Assembly: GCA_001179505.1 (NCBI GenBank)
Contig: CDMY01000312.1
Location: 39,874-103,873 of the forward strand
From: Vitrella brassicaformis
Taxonomy: Eukaryota > Sar > Vitrellaceae
Reading direction: 5' to 3'
Length of the DNA stretch: 64,000 bases
Part shown: positions 58,414 to 64,000 of the stretch, in pieces
Layout: every line of letters starts with the position of its first letter
Numbering within the stretch: position 1 is the stretch's first letter
Translations under genes and position numbers: made by a program
The notes under the pieces: model-generated
What the model was told of the DNA's origin: nothing
Seen by the model: the letters and a program-made list of their open reading frames with translations, nothing else
Databases searched by the model: none

Positions 58414-59561
58414 CCGACCGACCGACAAAGGAGAGGGAGGGAGGGAGGGAGGGAGGGGGACACAACAAGGGCAAGGGAAGGTGTGTGTGTGGGGTGGGTG
58501 GGTGCGTGAACGGCATGCATGCCCCCGCTGGTGGGGATGGGGCGTGAGCTAGTTTAAACGGATGGATGGATGGATGGATGGTTGGGCGCCCGTCATGAGC
58601 ATCTTTGACTGACTGGATTCTATGCCAGCCTGCTGGGGGGTGGTTTGGCATGCTGGACGAGTACGTTCGTACGTCAGATGGACGGGTGCCGACTGGCAGG
58701 CAGGGGCGGCGATCTGTACGTTAGTTATGTGGTGTTCGCTGCGTGTCGAGATGTGTTGCGTGGGTCACCTCTCCCCGGTGTGGACGCGTCGGGGGCGTAC
58801 CTACGTCACCTAGAGACGAGCCCGCAGACTAGAGAGATGACACGCACACGCCCAGACACTTGGGTGAGCGAATGGCGACGGAGAACGACTGGCTGGCGCT
58901 GGCTGGGTGCATGCCGTGTGGCGATGAATGATTGCATTGGATTGGAATGGAATGGAATGCAATGCCTGTGTGTGTTCACTATCCATATATGTAGCTGCAC
59001 GCGATGCACGCGCCAGTCAGTGAAGTCAGTTGGCACATGTACTTCTACCTACCCTACCTCAGTATTTGTTACGCGTTACTTGCTCTCAGAGGCACCTACA
59101 TGCAATTGCACGTGTGTGAATTTGCAACTTGTACAGCGGCGGGCGAGGGAGGGAGAGAGGGGGAGAGCTGCTGTCGTGTTAGCCGTAATGTACCTGACTG
59201 CCTGCCTGTCTCCCTGCCTTCGTCGAAGCCCTGAACGAGACAAAGACTGCCTTACTGCCATACTTAACACTCCAGCTGTGATGAAAATATCAATTAGCCT
59301 TGAGTCAGAATCATATGTCTGATCTACGGCTTAGCGTCAGATGACAATCCACAGACCGCACGTGCCACATCAACCGCATGCACCTGTACACGCACTTGTG
59401 TACCGACCGTACCCAGCATGCATACCAACCAGAAGGCTATACATCACATCACATCAAATCACATCCTAGCTAATCATCTGTCCGACTGACTGACCCACCG
59501 ACCGACCCATCATGATCACAGCGTTAGTTATCGACAAAACAGACGCGCACGCAGCCTAGGT
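58414..59561. other. Intergenic between convergent genes
   Basis: Begins with (GGGA)n at 58434-58457, then (GGAT)n near 58560-58581. It is less GC-rich from about 59270 to 59480. No exon supported. Confidence 0.7.
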
Positions 59562-61383
59562 TTAGGCCAGCTGTGTCTCTCTCTCCATGAGCCTGCTCAG
59601 CCGCCTGCTGGCGATGGCGGCCCCCACGTAGACATCGGCATGGGCGCTGACCACCTCCTGGTAGCTCCGCGACTCAACCTCAAGGTCTCGCGGATACCCA
59701 CCGCCCATCGTCACCACCTGCACACACTCATCCACTCGGATGGCATGTGTGTCTCGTGCAAGAGTGTCTCTCTCTCTCTCTCTCTCCGTGTATATGTGCG
59801 TGTGTGTCCTTACCACGGGCACTGGTGTGTGTTTGTCTGTCATGGCCATCTCGTAAACGAGGCGGTTGCGGGTCTGCAGGCCTCCTCGAGAAAGGCTGAG
59901 TTTGCCAAACCGGTCGGTTTTGAGACAGTCCACACCCGACTGATGGATGGGAGGGAACATGATTGCATCCACACAAACATGCACACATGGATTCTCTTGC
60001 CATCACTCACTCTTTTACTGACTGACCTGGTAGAAGATCAGATCGGGTCTGAACTCCCGCACGATGTCGGGGAGGGTCTTGGCCAGCAGAGACAGATACG
60101 CACCGTCACCAGTACCTGAATGAAACACACACCAACGAATCGAATGCATGTGTGGGCCACAAAGGCACAGGCATGCTTCTCTGCACCCTCCGGCACTTCA
60201 ATGTCCACGTGGCTTGCTTCTTTGGGAGAGAAGTAGTTGGCCGTGCAGTGCACCGACAGCGTGAACACATTGCTCTGGTCCTGGAACAGCACGGCATTGC
60301 CGTTGCCCTGATGCACGTCCAGGTCCACGATCAAGATGCGCTCAATGACGTCTGCATAGTCTCGCAGCGCCACGTTGGCGGCCACCGCAATGTCAGAAAA
60401 GGCGCAGAAGCCCTCCCCACGGTCACGGAAGGCGTGATGCGTGCCACCTGACACACACGCAGGCAGACACGCATAATCCAGTTTACGGATGCCTGTCGGG
60501 TCGGTGCATCTCTCTTCTGCTCACCTACCTGCGATGTGTCCGGCAAACAGCGGTCTGGTTGGCTCCTGCCCCTTCCTTTGCCGCCTCAGCGCCAGACAGA
60601 CGTCGCGTGTGGCGGCCACCGTCCCTCCAACGGAACTTAGCGCCCTGTTGACGGACTCATGGCCCCTCGGGAAGCCAATGCGGCGGTACTGCATGGGGTC
60701 CAGCGACCCCTCACAGAAGGCCCGCACGTACGACGGGCAGTGAGTGGTGTGGAGGTCCTCGATGGAGGCCAGAGGGGAAGGGGCGAAGGAGGCCCATACG
60801 GCATTGCCCTGGTCTCGGCTGTCGGTGTTGGTGTTGGTGGTGCGTCCGAGGAGGCGCTGCAGCCTAAGCCGTACCTCTCGGTACTTGGCCTGAGAGTGCA
60901 CACACGCATACAGATAGTCCGCCTGGCGGGACCAGCGGGAATCGGTGAATGCATTCATCGATTCACGAAGAGGTGGGTGCATCCATCGTATTATCTATCC
61001 TTCGTAAAGATGACTGACTCCGTCTGACTTCGTGGTGGTGTGTCGGGTCGGGCTTACCATCGGGAACTTGTGGTCGGGCGGCAGCGTCACTTCGAACAGA
61101 TCTGCATCGCATTGCATCGCATCGCCCTCATTGCACAAACAGACAGCCAATCCCCCCACAACCATGCGTCATGCGGATGCTCACCGTTGTAATAGAGGCT
61201 GAGGTAAGCAGGATAGAAGCCTGGCCTCGTTGCCGCTGCCCTGCGCACTTCTCTCGACGACCATCTGGCCGATTGTGGAGCCGCCGTCAGCTGGGATCTA
61301 GCAGATCTAGCATCCGCGAGCCCTCTGCCGACAGTAGCAGCCCAGAAGCTGCTCATCGCCGCCACCCACCCAAACCACGCCAT
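59562..61383 (-). CDS. Class IV-like / AcuC-type histone deacetylase with N-terminal leader
   Basis: Seven exons (61383-61185, 61101-61058, 60889-60529, 60447-60187, 60115-60027, 59939-59814, 59717-59562) give 411 residues. The deacetylase core starts FYPAYLSLYYNDLFEVTLPP then DHKFPMAKY. Catalytic-site motifs: GGTHHAFRDRGEGFCAFSDI (His-His dyad), ILIVDLDVHQGNG (zinc Asp/His), VPEGTGDGAYL across a splice site, SGVDCLKTDRFGKL (zinc Asp) and TMGGGY (catalytic Tyr). This pattern fits HDAC11/AcuC-like enzymes rather than class I. The first ~50 residues (MAWFGWVAAMSSFWAATVG then Arg/Ala/Ser-rich) look like an organelle or secretory leader, which would be unusual for a histone deacetylase. Confidence 0.94.
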
Positions 61384-61650
61384 TCAACAGCAACCATAGT
61401 TGTGCACAAGATCTCGTCAAAGATGATCTCCGCCTTCGCAGACTTCCGGCAACTGTGTTTCCCTCTCCGGTGCCTTCTTCCAACAGCAGCAGCTTCCTTG
61501 CGAGCGCGAGCTGTTCGTTGGTTGACTGGGATCGAACCGATGTGTTGGCGACTGATCTGAGCCTTCTCGGCTTCAGGCCGCCTTATTTGTGACCTCAGAG
61601 AAGAGATCTGAGGGAAATTGCCGAAGATGCAGCTCCTGTAGTAAGCGCGA

Positions 61651-63988
61651 ATGGCATTCCGCGACGTGTTTGTGGTGGCGCAGGACCCCTTCTGGTTCGA
61701 CGGTGCCGTGTTCGACTACTGGCTGCACGGCCTGTCCATTGACGAGGCGCTTGGCGAGCGGAGGAAGGCGTTCGGCATCGAGGGCAGCGACTTGATGGGT
61801 GGCGTGGGTGTGGGCACAGCGCCGCACTCCACGTTCGATGCCTACCACTTTGGGAACCTGCTGTCGCTCATCAAGCTCGACACGGTGAGCATGGAAGCGT
61901 GTGTGTGCGTGTGGGAGAGAGAGTGAAGAAGGGTCATTGTGTGTGTGTGTGTGTGTGTGCCTGTCCAATGCAATCATTGTGTGTGTTCTGCAGGCGCATT
62001 TGTATCATGTGTTTGAGCTGCTGGAGCTGCAGCTGTACAGCCCGCAGAGCTTCCTCAGCTTCTCCACGCTGCAGATCAGGGCGTCCGAGAGACGAACCAT
62101 ACTCAGAAAGTAAGTGGGGTGGCACCGACCACACACTGACAGACAGACAGACAGCGACCGCACACAGGGAAGTCGCTGCTCATGGGCGTGTGCGTGTGCC
62201 TTTGCGTGTGTTGGTCAGATTCTACTCGCTGGATCCCCCTGTGGTTCGCGAGGTCCTCAAGACCAGCAAGCCTCTCAGCATCAAACAAAAGGCCATACTC
62301 CAGATCGGTACCTATGCCCTCAAAGCACCCAAGCCAGTGTGCATCAGTCAGGCACCGCACAATCTCCTCCCTCCTCTGCGTGTCACACTGCCTCTGCCCG
62401 TCGCTCAGTGCGTGCCACGGGTGTGCGTCATCAGTCTGTGCAGCGGCAGGTGCTCCGCTTAAATTGACATAGAGGGAGAGTGCCGCACGCAGTGTGCATC
62501 TCTGATCGCTCTACCTCCCTCTCTGCCTGTGCGTGTGCGTGCAGGTCGAGAACATCCGCCGTATGTGTCGCTGGCTTGACACGGACGACGCCTCACAGCC
62601 GCAGACACAGAGGCAGGCCCTCGCGCAGCTGTCAGAACTTTTCGGAGACACATTGGGCGGGTAACCAACCACATGGAGAGAGAGGGGGGGGAAGAGAGAG
62701 AGTCAGTGTAATGTGTGGTTGGTGGATGCGTTTGTGGTCAGGCGATACTACCGTATAAACTTCATCATATCCAACAAGTAAGCGCGATCACAATCAAAGC
62801 TCCTCTTCCTCAGTGTGTGTGTGTGTGTGTGTGTATATCTATCTGTCACTTCCTGTGTGGTGTGTGTCATTGTGATTGCCACTCAGGATCGAGGTGTTCG
62901 CCAAGCGCACCAGCCACCTGACCTTCCTGCAGGTGAGTGACGTTCACAGCCCGCGAACCGAACTAACTGCTGTTGGGTGGATGTTCACCTGAGCGTGTGT
63001 GTGGTTGGTTGGTTGATGGTCCTGTATGTGCTGTGCTCGCAGGTTGACGAGGTGGTGTCGCACTTCCTGTCGTCCTTCACCCCCACGGCCGACAGCTACC
63101 TCGACCCGGTGCACCTCGACGCCGTCAAGACCCTACACAGCTTCTTCAAAAACGTCAGAAATGCTGAAGAATTCAGGTCAAGACACACAAACACCCACCC
63201 ACCCACCCACACACACACAGTGAGAGGGGCAAGAGAGAGATTCGTGTTGTGCCGTGTGGTGTGGTGTGGTGTGGTGTCGACAGGCAGCAGCTTCGCCGTG
63301 ATTGGCTGCGCATATCGGCTGTGCCACAGCCAGCAGCCTCGGCGCCGCAACCTACAGCAGGTGTGGTGGTCACGGCACACCAAACACCCCACCCCCACAC
63401 GCCTCTCTGGTGTGCTCGTGTGTGTGCGGGCGGTGGGTGAGCAGGTGTTCCATCGGTGGCTACTACCGTCGGCACCTCCCAGTTGGGTGCGCACCCGTTG
63501 AGAGTGGAGGCCTCCCGGCAGATGAACTCCGCCCTCGTGAAGGGACTGCTGCAGCTCATCGCCACACTGCAATCGGTGGGCAAGAATGCAGCATGACCAT
63601 TCAGACATCGACCACCCTCTCTCTCTCTCTCCCTCTGTGTGTGTGTGTGTGGATGGGCGGTTGCAGCCGACTCATTTGACGAAGCTGTTCTCCATGCTGA
63701 CAGAGTTCGCTGACCGCATCAAAGCCATCGAGCCCTCACACCAAGACGTATGCTATGCGTGTGGGTCTAGCATGCAGCCTAGCCCACCTTCTACACACAT
63801 GTGGTGGTGTGCTGACCGTGTCATTCTGTCATTCTGCAGCTGCAGGGATTCATCGAGGCAGCCAAGGCGGCCTTCACGCGGCTGACGGACGCCAGGCGCG
63901 GCCCCGCGCCCTCTGACGACTCGCCATCGCACCCCATCGCCGAGCCACACGTCGAGGCCACATTCGTCAAATGCTGCGACTTCATCGG
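61651..63988 (+). CDS. FIBP: FIBP (FGF1 intracellular-binding protein)-family protein, 3' end outside window
   Basis: Twelve exons are visible (61651-61884, 61994-62109, 62219-62307, 62411-62451, 62545-62660, 62742-62777, 62887-62932, 63043-63176, 63284-63360, 63445-63575, 63667-63747, 63840-63988); the window ends in the next intron. Blocks align in order with human FIBP: DVFVVAQDPFWFDGAVFDYW, ERRTILRKFYSLDPPVVREV, ATGVRHQSVQRQVENIRR, RYYRINFIISNKIEVF and LLQLIATLQS with LTEFADRI. FIBP is an intracellular protein of poorly known function conserved across many eukaryotes. The 41-nt exon 4 was found only because its phase and its match to the TGI..KSC.RQ region fit. Confidence 0.88.
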
Positions 63989-64000
63989 GTGGGTGGCCAG

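Noticed and set aside
61520-61545. tRNA T-arm-like sequence on the minus strand (GGTTCGATCCC)
   Set aside because: The T-stem has a mismatch and no matching acceptor or D arm lies 70-80 bases upstream; it falls just upstream of the HDAC gene.

Overview
The window is nuclear DNA from a eukaryotic microbe with a compact, intron-dense, GC-rich genome. It holds 24 protein-coding genes. Introns are short (about 45-150 nt), mostly GT-AG with several GC-AG, and strikingly rich in TG/GT on the coding strand (so CA/AC on the plus strand of minus-strand genes). Two neighbouring genes encode plastid-type bacterial proteins (FabF and RsmH), each with a hydrophobic leader followed by a basic extension, as expected for a secondary plastid surrounded by extra membranes. 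Together with the domain content (multi-C2 proteins, TLDc proteins, SET8, class IV-like HDAC), this suggests a plastid-bearing alveolate, most like a chromerid alga such as Vitrella. That placement is inference. No rRNA, tRNA, CRISPR array or intact transposon was recognised.

Layout. 1-6.1 kb: 3' part of an Aurora-like kinase (+), a C1D/Rrp47 exosome cofactor (-), and a membrane-anchored TIM-barrel-like protein carrying a C-terminal TLDc domain (+). 6.5-9.5 kb: two divergent genes, a class II eIF4E (-) and a CysQ-like inositol monophosphatase family enzyme (+), each interrupted by a single in-frame TAG. 10.3-14.2 kb: a 998-residue BTB-TLDc protein with a tandemly duplicated C-terminal module (-). 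15.2-17.8 kb: ChaC (-) and a Rab-like GTPase (+). 19.7-24.1 kb: a SAM methyltransferase (-) and a Deltex-type E3 ligase (+). 25-36 kb: a small basic protein (-), an array of degenerate ~30-bp repeats, and one very large ankyrin/coiled-coil/6xC2 gene (-) that contains a 300-base assembly gap. 36-49 kb: a coiled-coil protein (+), a polytopic membrane protein (-), a WD40 protein (+), two little-known proline- or cysteine-rich proteins (-) and a 12-exon hypothetical (+). 50-55 kb: fabF (-) and rsmH (+), head to head over about 107 bp. 55-64 kb: a paralogue of the BTB-gene C-terminal modules (-), SET8/KMT5A (+), an HDAC (-) and the 5' part of a FIBP-family gene (+).

Genes are arranged singly and often divergently. 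The clearest functional pairing is fabF/rsmH, which would serve plastid fatty-acid synth and plastid ribosome modification. Exon models were built by hand from splice-site consensus plus reading-frame continuity. For nearly every complete gene the spliced length is a multiple of three, which supports the boundaries, but no transcript data were available.
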